Part shown: one piece after another, positions 52,395-64,000 of the stretch
Layout of the letters: each line of letters opens with the position of its first letter
How positions within the stretch are numbered: the stretch's first letter is position 1
Assembly: GCA_001600875.1 (NCBI GenBank)
Contig: BCLD01000004.1
Location: 880,553 to 944,552, forward strand
Length of the DNA stretch: 64,000 nucleotides
Reading direction: 5' to 3'
DNA from: Solicoccozyma terricola
Taxonomy: Eukaryota; Basidiomycota; Tremellomycetes; Filobasidiales; Piskurozymaceae
Made by a program: the position numbers and the translations under genes
Notes under the pieces: model-generated
What the model was told of the DNA's origin: nothing
Databases searched by the model: none
Seen by the model: only the letters and a program-made list of their open reading frames with translations

Positions 52395-53482
52395 GGTGGT
52401 GATGTGTGGAGGGGTCTGGATGTTTTCGTTGAGGTATGCGGAGTGGATGGTATAGAGTGATAGCTCCAGCTCACGACTAGGAGCTCTCGAGGGGGGTGGG
52501 TTGGGGGCCCAACAGCGACACGTGAAAGTGTCTTGTATGCGAGTTTTGCCACCCCACCCACCCTCTATTGGACAACCCAAGCTAACTGGTTCAGACTTCA
52601 GTCAATGTAGACTTCAAGGGAGCCAAGTGCAGCGTACACCTACATGTACACAACCGGGTCAAGGGGATCCGGAGTATGAAGAAACTGACCTAAAAGTTCG
52701 TACCGTTGATGTCTCCCTCCGATATCATTACCTAGACGCCGGTGGGTGGTGCAGAGGAACCGCAACGAAGGCGTCACAAGGACATTCATTGGATCCCTCC
52801 TTGCACATGATGGTCATATTGCCCAAAAAAAAAAAAAAAGACATTTCTTCCCTACACTTGTTCCCAAACTGTCTGCAACGAGTACCGGCTAAGATGGGAT
52901 TCCTCTCCAGCGGGACGCTCGGAAAGACCGCCATGACATTGGGTGGGGCGACGGGCGACCGTAGATCCTTAAAATGGTAGAACAACCAAATCGAACCCTC
53001 ACCTCACAACCCCTCACCTCAACAGGCTGATCTTGTTGAACCAATGTGATGGAAAGGCAGTACATGCTTCATTGTCCAAATGATGTGAGTATCTGCGGAG
53101 ATGGCTGGACCCCAATCTAGAGAAGCGAGAGAGAAACCAAAGGCGTCTCTTCTGGTTTGAAGGTTGTAGTTTGGTCATCAAGGAGGGCAAACCACCGGGA
53201 TCTCTCTCGATGCAATGCATTCTGCGCGAAACATTGAAATTTCCTCCGAATTTCTTGCTCTACTTCCCAAGGCCCATGGAGGCACTCTCAGCATGAAGGA
53301 GGGTGGCGAATTACCGATTACGTAATTTCTCGATCTCGTTTGTGAGGACGGCGTAGCGTGCCCGTCGCCGAGCCGAATCGAATCGATCGATCGAGCCCAG
53401 GCACAGTATAACTAGGAGCAAGTTGTCAGTTGTCAATTACAGTCTCACAGCTCCCTTGCCACCTGCATCTCCCAGTACCATC
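52395..53482. other. Gene-poor region between SED5 and DUF1295 gene
   Basis: 1,088 bp. It has a CACGTG core at 52519-52524, an A15 run at 52825-52839, and a palindromic ATCGATCGAT-type stretch near 53385-53395. One short + stretch (about 52690-52740) reads VRTVDVSLRYHYLDAG, which vaguely recalls the start of an alpha/beta-hydrolase, but nothing downstream continues it. No gene is called. Confidence 0.4.
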
Positions 53483-55514
53483 ATGGTCGCTCACGTAATT
53501 GACAGATACTATCTCACCATCACACTGCTCATCACTATTGCATGGCAATGTCTAGGGTTCGCCATTGCTTGGACATTACAGGTGAACTTGGACGATTTGG
53601 ACTCCCTTCCTCGCTAGAGAGCTGACGGAGCTTGAGTTCGTGGTTGTATGTTGGGTAGTTTGATAAGATCACAGAGTGGGTACATTACACCATATCGTCA
53701 CTTTTGTATGGAGAGGGAAGCTGAGATATTTCAACCGGTCTCATCGATAGCTTCACCGTAAGGCAGAAACTACATACCAAATAGGAAGAGCATGGACCCT
53801 CATCCCTGTTATTACTTCTTGTCTGGTCACTTTTATAGGGAGGTTCAAACTTCTTCATTCTCGGTACGTCGTCGCGGTATAAATTTGCGATTGTTTCCAA
53901 CAACAACTGAATGTGTATGATTGAAACTCATGGAATAGCGTTGGTCACTCTGTTGATGGGTAATAGTTAGTCATGCCTGGTCCTATATCACGAGTGCATC
54001 AGTGACCTACGAATATTGATAGTCTCATGGTATTTCTAGCTTTTTATGCGAGGTGAGAACTGATCCAACACTCAACACTAGACCAGACGTATTCTAATCT
54101 TATCTTTTGACATTGGGAAATAGAAATATAATGCGAGTCCTTTTGCATCCAACATCTTCGTCTTCTTCACGCCGCTCATACAAAAAATATCCGGCTCGTT
54201 TACCAGTGCATCAACATTCGTCATGATCTGGGCATCTCGTCTAGCTGGTTTCCTCCTCTTTAGAGTGCTGAAGACGGGATCTGATACGAGATTCGATGAG
54301 ATGAGAGGCAAGTTTTGGAGTTTTGCTGGGTTTTGGGTGGGCCAGGTGAGTGGGACAGGGTGTATGTGTGAAGCTGGTTGTGTACTAATTCTGTTGCTTG
54401 ATGTTGATTATGGGTGACGGTAGATTCTTTGGGTAAGTCTGTTAAACTTTTTTGTTTTGTGGGGTAAAGGACATGTTCAAACGCTTTGTCACCATCTCTG
54501 GTATCTTTTATTACTAGGTTTGGGTAGTCTGTGAGTGTATCACTCAATACACCACTTTGTCCATCAAACACTAACGGCAAATCCAACCCCTTCATCGAAG
54601 CACTTCCAACTGTCATCTTGAACTCCCCAGCAGTCTCCGATCCAGCATACGGAGGTTCAAATCCGAAATTCGGAACGGGTTATGATATCGCTGGTATTAT
54701 CATCTTCTGGATCGGGTTAAGCGCTGAATCTCTGGGTGATATTCAAAAGGTAATCATCGTTTTGAACTTTGATTTTTGCATAAAGATGTTGGATGGACAA
54801 CTGATGTATAGAGCAACAGTACCTGTATAAAAGTGGAGGCGGACCGAAGAATAAACCTTGTACGAAAGGATTGTGGAAATGGAGTAGACATCCGCCGTAT
54901 TTCGGTGAGATCTGTGTTCATTGGGGAATGTGGTTTTTGACGAGTGAGTGGTAGGAGAGGGAACGGGATTTGTTGGGTTGACTTGTGTCACTGCAGGCGG
55001 CTGTTTGGGAAGCGCTGATGAGTTGCGTTGATGTTTGTAGTCTCTCCGGCGACGAATGGGACGATCTCCAAAGGTGCAAAGGCTGCTCAGTATGCTGCTG
55101 TTGTTTCTCCCGTGTTCACTATGCTACTGTGAGTATAGTAAAGAAAGTGGTCAGTAGACTCTCAATAGGCAAATGCTGAATAACAGGTCGGATATCTGTC
55201 ACAGCCTCCTGTTCCTATCCGGCATGCCAACGGCTGAAAAACCAACTGCCAAGAAGTTCTTCATCATGTCACATTCTCAAACATCTAGCTCTGCTGATGG
55301 CGGTTCAACATGGCAAAACTACAAGACCTACCTCCGAGAAACATCTGCCCTGATACCCCTTCCGAGAATGCTTTATCGACCGCTCCCGAGAGCAGTCAAG
55401 ACGTGGTTATTGTTCGATCTGCCGATGTATCAATTTGACGAGGGAAAGGATGGGAAGGAGGCGGTGGAGGAGGAGAGAAGGAAACAGAGGGAGAGCAACG
55501 AGCAACAGGCGTAA
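53483..55514 (+). CDS. DUF1295 (steroid 5-alpha-reductase-like) membrane protein
   Basis: ATG 53483-53485: MVAHVIDRYYLTITLLITIA and WQCLGFAIAWTLQ form a first membrane segment. The next pieces are FDKITE (about 53658) and, at 54.1-54.35 kb, a membrane-rich exon with MIWASRLAGFLLFRVLKTGSD, TRFDEMRGKFWSFAGFWVGQ. It continues ILW|VWVV|SLPTVILNSPAV with introns between, then GTGYDIAGIIIFWIGLSAES and LGDIQK. The exon at 54.81 kb has KPCTKGLWKWSRHPPYFGEI and HWGMWFL, the NADPH-binding end typical of DUF1295/5-alpha-reductase proteins (W-x-x-SRHPNYFGE). Then SPATNGTISKGAKAAQYAAV and a C-terminal GMPTAEKP...LPMYQFDEGKD part to TAA 55512-55514. The substrate is unknown; relatives reduce steroid or fatty-acyl double bonds. 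About nine exons, some borders approximate. Confidence 0.85.
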
Positions 55515-55690
55515 TGTACAGACAGTCGCTGGCCAGGATAATTCTATAATACCAGTGTTGACATCACCGCCACACTACTCTTCACGCGAAATCACGTGGC
55601 AACTTTGTCAACACCGAGTCGCCCAAAATTATTGACGATGGAGACACCATCGACCCACATCCATACCATATCGACCTCGGCATCATCACA

Positions 55691-58600
55691 ATGGGACGCG
55701 GTGGGAAATCAGTGAGTAATCAGGATGCATGTCTACCCACCAATCATGCTGATACCCCTTTTCAGGGCAAGTTCAACAAGGCAAGAGGACCGAACGGTCC
55801 CGAAAAGCGTCAACAGGAGCCGTGGGATTCAGCAGGGACCGGCTGGAAAGAAGAGGACAGAAACAACGAGGCGTTCGAGGCTTACTACAAGGTAGGCCGG
55901 ATACTCTTGCTCTAGACTGGCTGAAGACTTGCTGTCGGNGAAGCNCNCCCCCCCCCCCCCCCCNCNGCGTCGGTAGGCACAAGGCATCCTCGAGGAATCC
56001 GAGTGGGATGATTTCCTGACTGCATTGCGAAGGGAGCTACCTACCACCTTCCGAATCACTGGTTCCCGAGCGTATGTCGCTTTCTCCTTGCTAATGAGCT
56101 GTCTCCAAGAGCTGACGCGCTGCGCGCACACAGTCACGCCAACGCTATCAACTCTATCATCACCCAGACATACGTCCCTTCCCTTCTAAACCTCGAAATC
56201 GACTCCCAACCCATTCCACCTCCGTTCCAAATTCCATGGTATCCTGAACAATTAGCGTGGCAGCTTGATGCCCCTAAGCGAGTCGTCAGGAAGTCGGTCG
56301 AGCTTAAAGGGTTTCAAAGGTTCTTGGTTGGAGAGACGGAGATTGGGAACATTAGCAGACAGGAGGCGGTTAGTATGATCCCACCATTGCTATTGGAAGT
56401 GAAGCCGGAGCATTTTGTGAGTTTAACTCTAGAAATTAAGCTGCTGCCAGGTCGGATAGCTCATCCATCTGTCTTTGTCTTTCGTCAGTGTCTGGACATG
56501 TGCGCAGCTCCAGGTTCCAAAACCGCTCAAATCATCGAAGCCCTGAACCCTCATGAGGACGAATCCCCAACAGGACCACAAGGTTTGTTGATTGCCAATG
56601 ATTCAGATGCGAAACGGTGTCATATGTTGGTTCATCAAACGGGGAGGATGCCAAGTGTTGGGCTAGGAGTGACGAATTGGGATGCATGTGAGTATGAGGG
56701 ATGGTAGGTTTGTTCAGATTGGGAGTGTCTGACGGATGTTGGTGTGTGTCATTCTTTGCGTAGCTGCTTTCCCGAACATTAACATCGACGCGAAGGGTAC
56801 GTCGCTCAAGTTTGACCGTATTCTGGCGGATGTCCCGTGAGCTGCATGGAGATCTTGCAAGCATCTCCATAGAGACTCATTATTGCCCCCTGTACCTTCC
56901 AGATGTACCGGTGATGGCACCTTGAGGAAGAACTGCGATATTTGGAAGTCTTGGAATGCTATGCAAGGTGTCGCTCTGCACAAGTGGGTGTACCGTCACC
57001 GCTTAGAATTTGCCAGCAGCTGAAGCGTCCCCTCCCAACGTTCTGATAGCCTACAGTTCCGCATCTTAACCCGTGCCATGACCCTCCTTCAGCCCGGAGG
57101 GCGACTTGTATACTCCACCTGTTCCTTCAACCCCATCGAAAATGAAGCCGTCGTAGCGGCAGCCCTCAACGCCTTCCCGGACTTTGCGATTGTGCCTCAA
57201 GATCAGAGCGTCGTCCTGCCGAACCTAAAACGTCGAAAAGGTCTCAGCTCTTGGAAGGTAGCATCGCATGAACGAGAGTCCAAGGAGTTGCTATGGTGGG
57301 ATACTGAGGAGGCTTACAAGACGTACTTTGAGAACCTCCCATCCATCGATCAATCCGGGAAGGGAAGGAAAGCTGCAAAGGCAAGTCAACCAAAGGAAAT
57401 TCCAGGGACGTGTTGGACACCGGCGAATGCAGGAGAATTGGGTTTGGAGGGATGGTGAGTATACGTCTCGATGTCACGCTATCATATGCTTTGCTGATAT
57501 CTATCCCGCCGACCAGTCTGCGACTGGTACCTCACGACCAAAACACCGGTGGTTTCTTCGTATGTGTGCTAGAGAGGAAGGGTTCGCCGTCTGAGGCTAT
57601 GGTGGCCATCAAAAAAGCGTGAGTCCATAGGTGGTGTTCCTGTTTTTCACTGTGTGCGTTCATCTGACGCTATCCTACCTTACCTCGCAGCGCGATGTCA
57701 GACAGACCATCAGTGTCCCACAGCGCTATCAAGCGACCTCTCAGTCCCTCGGCTGAGATCGCTCCAATCGAGAAGAAGACCAAGCTAGAAACCGCCGAGG
57801 AGACTCCAGTCGACGTAATATCTGTCGATTCGCCTGCTGTTGAATCGTCTGCCGTCGCTGAAATACCTGCGGAGGTGAAGGGGAAGAAGAGGGATGCGTA
57901 TCAGTCATGGAAGGAGGATCCATTTTATTTTTTGCCAGAGGATGATGCGGAGTTACAGAGTTGTGTGTGAGTCATCCTAGGTGATCTTAGGAAGAGAAAT
58001 TGGCGATGCTGAAACTTGGGGAGAAAATACAGGGACTTCTTCGGTTTGAAACCGACTTTCCCGGTCCGCAATTGTATGGTTCGCAATAAGCATGGTGCTG
58101 CTCTTCGAAGCATCTACGTCTGCAATAACATAATCAAGGTATGCCATTTCTGGTATACATTACAACGAAATGATCATCTGACCAACGGCTTCCTTTTCAG
58201 ACTATTGTGACGTACAACGACGTCGCTCGTCTTCGACTCCTCTCCGCTGGTATCCGAGTCTTCCTGCGTCAAGATTCCTCCAACAAGCTCGATCTTAAAT
58301 GTAAATGGAGAATCCCATCCGAGGGTCTGAATTCGATTGGTATTCATTTGGATCAAACCAAGATTATCGATGCTGGCTTGGAAGAGATTAGAATATTTTT
58401 GGAGAACTCTTATCCTATGGTTAGTTCGACTAGCAGTCCTCCAACAGCCGGTTGATGGAAATGTGGGCTGACCATCTTGGCGGGGTATGTACAGGCTAAC
58501 GTATTCAGCGAGAAATTCCAAGCGGCTGTCAAAGACCAGGCGTTCGGATGCCTGATTGTTAGGTTCAATGCTGGAGAGGCTGCGGGCGGGAAAATGCAAT

Positions 58601-58942
58601 TACCGATGTTGTTACCTGTTTGGAAGGCGAAGAGTTCTTTGGCCTTGATGACTGATAAAAAGGAGAAATCGTGAGTCTGGTCGGATGTTACCCACTCAAT
58701 CCCTTCTGGATATATGTGTTTGACTGATGTGATGTGAACGTCATCCTGGGGTCCATAGCATGCTGTCTCTACGAACGTTTGGCGAAGATATCTGCAAGTT
58801 CACGCCATCCACGGTTTTCCCGAGCAGGGACGCGACTGAGAGTGGCGCGATGACACCCGTTGTGATGGAGGAGCAGGGAGACGAGGTGGCAGAGGGGCCC
58901 GGTGGTGCCGTAGACGAGGAGGCTGAGACGAACGAGTTGTAG
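55691..58942 (+). CDS. NCL1: tRNA (cytosine-5-)-methyltransferase Ncl1/Trm4 (NSUN2 type)
   Basis: ATG 55691-55693 (MGRGGKS, then after an intron GKFNKARGPNGPEKRQQEPW). The methyltransferase core has WYPEQLAWQLDAPKRVVRKS, then CLDMCAAPGSKTAQIIEALN (SAM motif I), LLIANDSDAKRCHMLVHQTGR, FDRILADVP|CTGDGTLRKN with the product-release Cys, and GGRLVYSTCSFNPIENEAVV with the catalytic Cys. Further exons (57.1-58.9 kb) carry ELLWWDTEEAYKTYFENLPS, HDQNTGGFFVCVLER, a linker, DFFGLKPTFPVRNCMVRN and a PUA-like C-terminal part ending EEAETNEL, TAG 58940-58942. It methylates C34/C40/C48-50 positions in tRNAs. Both key cysteines are present. The second intron holds a C16 run with unresolved bases. Confidence 0.93.
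55939..55966. repeat. Poly-C tract with ambiguous bases (N) in NCL1 intron
   Basis: Five N lie at 55939, 55945, 55947, 55964 and 55966, around a run of 16 C (55948-55963). It lies just upstream of the GTCGGTAG acceptor of the NCL1 intron. The Ns show that the homopolymer could not be resolved; they are not in coding sequence. Confidence 0.85.
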
Positions 58943-59273
58943 AGATCATCGGTGGCGGTGAAATGCACGTGACCCATCGTGTGAAATCCCATTTGATCGC
59001 GAACAAGTAAACAAACAAACAGCATAGAGCAGCAGCATCATCCAACAATCGTCAACACCTCCATCACAGCGACTGCAGCGGTGACCGCAACCGCACCGTG
59101 ACACCTCTGTCCACGTTGCAACGACGGCCTTCTCCATCGGACCAAGTTGACACCAACTTCCTCTTCTCGCCGCCATCACGCGCGGTGGTCGACAACGCGA
59201 CTTTGAAGCGAGAACATCAATCAACATCCCATACATCCCATCTTGCCATCTTCATTACCACTCCCACACAACC
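58943..59273. promoter_or_regulatory. NDC80 upstream region
   Basis: 331 bp between the NCL1 stop and the NDC80 start. One CACGTG core at 58966-58971 (GCACGTGACC). Otherwise I see nothing distinctive. Confidence 0.45.
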
Positions 59274-61888
59274 ATGGAAGCACGCAGACGAACACTAGCT
59301 TCTGACCCTGCGTCAGGGAATCAACTTTCAATGTCCCACATCCCACTACCCTCCTCCGCAATGAAGCGACCAGCTATGCGTTCCTCTCAAGCTAATCTTC
59401 GTCAATCGCTTGCTCCGGGAGCTCAATTCGGAGCGTCGAAAATGTCTGTGGCGGGTGGTGGGTTGAATGCGAGTCAACAGAGTTCTGGTCAAGCAAGTCA
59501 GGATGGGGCGGTCAGTCAGGGGAGTCTCAGTGGACCAGTACGGAGGAGTACAATGGCGGTGAATAGAGCCAGCGTTCAGGGAGAGGGTTTGATGATGAGT
59601 GGAAGCAGAGGCGACGGCGGGATGTATGGTCGTACACCGTCAGGAAGAGTCAACCCTCCAGGAAGGTGAGAGTTGTATCTGATCGACATGTTTACAAATA
59701 TTGATATCCCACCTACACCACCCTCAACCTCAGCGTTCGTCGCTCATCATCCTACAGCTCACAAGGTCGACCATCCAGTGCAGGTCCACCAATGATCGGA
59801 TCCCTCTCCTCCTCCTCGTCCGCCAAACCATCCTCATCATCCTCCTCTGACCCACGCGAAATCCGCACGTCAGCATACATGCAACAATGTCGTGAAAACG
59901 TTGCTGAATACCTCGCCGCTCGGAGATGTCCACACCCTTTCGGTCCTAAATACCTCACATCCCCAACGACGAAAGAGTTCCAAAACATGTTCAAATTCCT
60001 CATAACCGATGTATTGGATCCGGGATTCGTCTGGGGGAAGAGCTTTGAAAGCGATTGTGTTCAGATCTTACGAGATATGAAATATCCGACTCCCGAACAA
60101 GTAGGTAAAACCGCATTGAGTGCAGCGGGAGCTCCAAACACTTGGCCTCCAATTTTGGCGATGTTGAATTGGCTAGTAGAGTTATCTAGGGTGAGTGGTG
60201 CACGAGGACTTTCCCCCTCACATCCTAAGCGGCTTGACAAACTGAAATATCTTGCGCAAAAACCTGGATGTCCTGAAAATCAGGCAATTGACACATGGCA
60301 TGACCCAGAACTCATCGCGGACCCATGCATAATGCCAATAGAATCAATTCCCGATGATACTGAGAACATTGAAGATCATTTGTTCTCTCATTTCTGCGCG
60401 TCTTCGTTTAGGAAATGGTTTGATGGTGCTGAGGAATTCCCAGAGGAGGAGTCGGTCCTGAGGATGAGATTCGGTAGGTTGTCGTAGATGCGATACGAGA
60501 TTTTGGAGAGATCTCGGCGATTGACGGAATGGATTTTGTTTTGTTTTTTTGGCAGACCGGATGTCCGAACATACGTTTGAGGAATCAGAGAGAAATCAAA
60601 CGATGCTCAATAAGCTTCGCATGGAGCAACAACTCAAGATGACTGAGGAGGTGAGCGTCATGATTCACCGTCAATTGCTTGCAGAGGTGCTGATTATTTT
60701 GATCAATCGCAGTCACCTCTCAAGCGCTTCGAGCAGGATTACCTTGATCTTATGAGCGACAAAGTCAAGTTTGTCAATTATCTTACCGTCAACGGAGAGA
60801 AGGAGCAGCGATACGTTCAGAAGTTGGATAATATCTCTCAGGCTTTGGCTTCTTTCTGTGAGTAGGATATGTCAACAGATACTCACAATTTCAATCACTA
60901 ACGGGATTGATGAATCTACTACTAGCCGCGGATCTCGAGAGACTGGAAGGAGAGTACAAGAACCTTCAGATCGCTTACGCACAGCAGAATCTCAGTCCCG
61001 AAGAAGTTCATCGTATGAATGTAGAGAATCAGACGCTGTCTGATGGCATTCGAGAGACCAAGGCGAAGATTCAGAGCCTCGTTGCTACCAGCTACGAACA
61101 TGAGATTCAATCCGCCAAGCGATCGGACGAAATCGACCGCCTCACTAAAGAATACATGGAGCTAGCTTACAAGATCGGTCTCATGGGCCAGAAGCCAAAG
61201 GGACTGGAGAACGTAGACTTTGATATTGATGTGGATATGACCGCTACGGATCTCACAAAGGTGCAGATCACAGGCGCTATCATGAAGGAGAGGATACGAC
61301 CGGCTTTGCAAGCTTACGGCGATAGGATTCGAAGCGAATGCCAACAGCAGACCAATGTCAGCATCGAGTTGGATGATGAACACGATCGTCTTGCTAGTAC
61401 GGTGGACGCCAAGTTGGAGACTGTCAAGACGCTCGAGGTCAAGTTCAAGATCGCGAATGACTATGCCGAGGATGCCAAGCAGGTGCGTTACTTGCCGGGT
61501 CGCCACATCGGTATCTCCCAGCTGACGATTGTACCCACAGAAACTCCAAGTCGAGACTCATGACATGCAACAGCGAGTCGCCAAACTCGAGTCAGACGTA
61601 AGTGCCATGTCCATGTCAAGCCAGCAAGATCTATTAGCGATCGAGTCAGAGCTCGAGCGTCTCAAGGTTGCGTGAGTGCCCTTCCGCTTCTCAACGCTCT
61701 CATCATTGCAACTGACGTACCGTGCCCGCCGTGTCTCCAGTCGCACCGAGCTCGACCACCGGACCTCGCAACTTCGCGAGCGGATCATTGCCGAAATGTC
61801 AATGCATCTCGAGACCATGCTCAAGACCAAGGAGCACGCTTCTACCCGGTTGCAAGAACTTCGCAACTTTGCGAAGACGAGGAAGTAG
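59274..61888 (+). CDS. NDC80: Kinetochore protein Ndc80 (Hec1)
   Basis: ATG 59274-59276; MEARRRTLASDPASGNQLSM is a basic, Ser/Thr-rich tail as in Ndc80, where Aurora B acts. After an intron near 59669-59730 the calponin-homology domain follows: REIRTSAYMQQCRENVAEYL, HPFGPKYLTSPTTKEFQNMF, FKFLITDVLDPGF and GAPNTWPPILAMLNWLVELSR. This is the microtubule-binding head. Long coiled coils from about 60.5 kb onward (ERLEGEYKNLQIAYAQQNLS, EIDRLTKEYMELAYKIGLMG, SIELDDEHDRLASTVDAKLE) dimerise with Nuf2. Stop TAG 61886-61888. The exon between about 60490 and 60900 is approximate. Ndc80 connects kinetochores to spindle microtubules in mitosis. Confidence 0.93.
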
Positions 61889-62088
61889 ATTTTGGGTTAT
61901 CAGACCTTGTTTGTATTAGCTAGTTCGGTTTGATTATTGCTTTGGTTGCCCCTCAGTGTTATTGGTCGTTTGAAGGACATGAACATGTTCTAGGTACATT
62001 ATCGTTACAGCCCTATCAGCCCACAAGTCTCGTAAAATTACCATCGTGCCGCCCGCAGGGGGTTGTGCCAAGCCAGCAGGGTCGTTCG

Positions 62089-64000
62089 TCATGCAGCAAT
62101 CATCGCGATCCGTGAGACGTGTGGAATATTCAATTGCTTGGGGATGACTGCGAGATGATTAAGGTGAGCTGGCGTCTGCGATGTCCCCAATCAGCTAACA
62201 CTCACAGGTTTCCAAGCTTTCGATTTCTCGTGCGGGCGGTAGTTGATATCTGGAAAGTTTATGTCAGCCTCGGAACCTGCTTTGCAGTTTCATCATATCG
62301 CAACTCACGGCCCTGCTTCATCCGTCTCTGGCGGTAGCAGGAGATGGTCTCCTTTGTCGTTGGCATTCACGCGAGCTGATACCATTCTCAGGATTTCGGG
62401 GGAGATAGGGGTCTGATAGCGCGAGGGCGCTGGTCAACTTTCGGTCGTAACGACAAAGTAAAGTGACTCCTCACCTCGTAATCTGCTACATGGTACTGGC
62501 TGATTAACTTCTGAATCTGCGTGGGAGACAAGATCCAGCAGACATCAAAGAGAATATCGATGTCCGCTTGCGTAGCCTGAGAAATAGCTCTCGTTAACGC
62601 TCATCGCTCCGCTGCGCAGACAAGGTCATCTCACCTTCTTCAGCTGTAAGAGCTTCGTCGCTTGCATCAAGCTCTCTAATTGCAGAGTGCCCTCCTGCAA
62701 ATCATGCGACTTGCACCACTCCTCAATTCGGGTAATGTTGTACTGGATTTGCATGGCTGGACAGGAGGATTGGTGAGGGCTCGAATGACATCTCTTCTCG
62801 GTTTACTCACCTCGCTTCCACGAGCAGAAGTTGCGTCTCATGAGCATGTCGTTGAAGCTTGTGACTCCAATAAGCTTCAAGAGTTCGTCGATTACTTGCT
62901 GGACTACCGAGTCCTCGAGATAAAAGCTTTTGAGAGCCTTGTGGACCTTGTTGAGGATGTTTAAGATATCATCCATTCCGAACGCCGGGGTGGAAGGGTT
63001 TTGGCCGATGAAGCGACCAAAGAGTCGGGTTTCGTTTGTGACGAAACCTGGCAAGGCTTGGCTTTCGATAAGCGCCGGGATGACCATCTTGGATAGCTTC
63101 CGCTTGACCTCTTGCATGAACGTCAGATAGATGTTGTACTCAAGACTGTCCAGGTCGTGTTTGACGATAGTAACCAACCTCTCGTAGCTGGGCCATGCGA
63201 AAGGTCGGACGTATGGGTCACATTCTTCGCCTCGCCCCGGAACAAATCCGGCCAACACGTCTGCCTCAGCACCGCTAACGAAGGATAAGATCTCGTGGAC
63301 GTTCGTGAGCCAGTAGATTCCGGGAATGATAGCGTCTTCTCCCTTCAGAGTCTGGCACGCATTGTCATGTGATGAGATCATCAGATGATACCTTTGGCTG
63401 TTGATCAATTTCCGTCCACTCACCATGACATGATGTTGAATCGTCTGCATGACATTCGCCAAGAAACGCTCGCTCTCCTCGATCAATCCGAACTTCCACA
63501 TCTCGTTAGTGATGATGCTGATGATATGTGCGGGGAACATGACCTCGGAGTAGGTTGGCGGGTTGTTCAGACTGGGCGAGACGATGCGTAGATCTCGGAT
63601 CAAGCCGCCTAGAACCTCGACGTCAAGGGCTTCCTCGTGTTCCAGCAACCTGACCAGTTCCTCCCATGGGCCCTCAAAGGGTATGGGGTGTCCATTGGAG
63701 TCACGAAGGCGAATGTCGGCACCGTTCGGAATTGCCATGGATGCTGCTCTGACTCCGTTCGCCTCCACCTTGCCCTGGACCAATCTCTCGTCTAGCGAGT
63801 CCCGAGAAACGGCATATGCAACGCCTGCGTTGCTGTGTCGTCTCAGTCGTCGCCGTTGGGGAGATCGACCATTATCCACTGTGACGTTCTCGAGAGCACG
63901 AAGACCGCCGTTAGTATGGGCCTGTGTTGGAGAGGTAGGAACGTCTGATCGGGCATTACGGGTAAGTGATTGCAGTGCGTTGGCACGGTTCAGCTGGTCC
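62089..64000 (-). CDS. MYO2: Class V myosin, C-terminal cargo-binding (DIL) part
   Basis: The gene runs off the right edge, so the motor domain is outside the window. The exon 62.8-63.9 kb has IPFEGPWEELVRLLEHEEAL, FPAHIISIITNEMWKFGLIE and TNVHEILSFVSGAEADVLAG. DSLEYNIYLTFMQEVKRKLS and KMVIPALIESQALPGFVTNE are diagnostic of the dilute domain of myosin V (Myo2/Myo4). Later exons give NITRIEEWCKSHDLQEGTLQ, then LQLKK|ATQADIDILFDVCW, TPISPEILRMVSARVNANDK and finally YIPKQL-like FIPKQLNIPHVSRIAMIAA with TGA 62089-62091. Myosin V carries secretory vesicles, vacuoles and other organelles along actin. The Myo2-like name is chosen by family; paralog identity is not shown. Confidence 0.9.

Noticed and set aside
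52501..52980. 159-codon + strand frame beside SED5
   Set aside because: It passes through an A15 run (Lys codons), its start overlaps the SED5 upstream region, and only a weak hydrolase-like peptide is seen.

Overview
The window is intron-rich fungal nuclear DNA of basidiomycete type, most likely a Tremellomycete (Cryptococcus/Kwoniella-like). This is inferred from many 45-80 nt GTGAGT...YAG introns splitting almost every gene, tight gene packing with short divergent promoters, a fused trifunctional HIS4, an alpha-aminoadipate reductase (LYS2) and an RNA-dependent RNA polymerase. I ran no database search; all identities come from reading motifs in the translated exons.

Layout, left to right: 3' part of a giant FMP27/Hobbit-type bridge lipid-transfer protein gene (+, cut at the left edge); HIS4 (-); a two-LIM-domain protein (+); an ANCHR-like B-box protein (-); PEX6 (-); TFB4 of TFIIH (-); POL1, the DNA polymerase alpha catalytic subunit (+); LYS2 (-); a UCH37-type deubiquitinase (+); an RNA-dependent RNA polymerase (-); an intron-containing tRNA-Lys(CTT) (-); a SARAF-like ER calcium regulator (-); a GT18-like glycosyltransferase (+); a poorly supported small gene and a strong DNA hairpin; an OTU deubiquitinase (+); a UBX-domain TUG-like protein (-); a truncated, frame-broken aromatic aminotransferase remnant (-); mitochondrial D-2-hydroxyglutarate/D-lactate dehydrogenase (+); YOP1/REEP (+); SED5 syntaxin (-); a DUF1295 steroid-reductase-like membrane enzyme (+); NCL1/TRM4 tRNA m5C methyltransferase (+); NDC80 (+); and the cargo-binding tail of a class V myosin (-, cut at the right edge).

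This is ordinary housekeeping content, with no biosynthetic cluster, transposon or CRISPR array. The most unusual element is in the divergent HIS4/LIM promoter. Four copies of TGACACGTCA, plus a fifth variant, sit in 18-bp blocks repeated at exactly 31-bp intervals, about three helical turns. The same or a near-identical element occurs singly in three other divergent promoters (TFB4/POL1, LYS2/UCH37, SARAF/GT18). Other points of interest are a 63-bp near-perfect hairpin upstream of the OTU gene, a GC-AG intron in the RdRP gene that carries a near copy of the preceding exon end, very long homopolymers inside introns (including G32/C32 directly before the TFB4 3' splice site), and the decayed aminotransferase.

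Exon boundaries were read by eye from splice consensus and frame continuity. Gene ends (stop codons) are firmer than internal junctions. The start codons of SARAF, the aminotransferase remnant and the small gene near 41.2 kb are unresolved.
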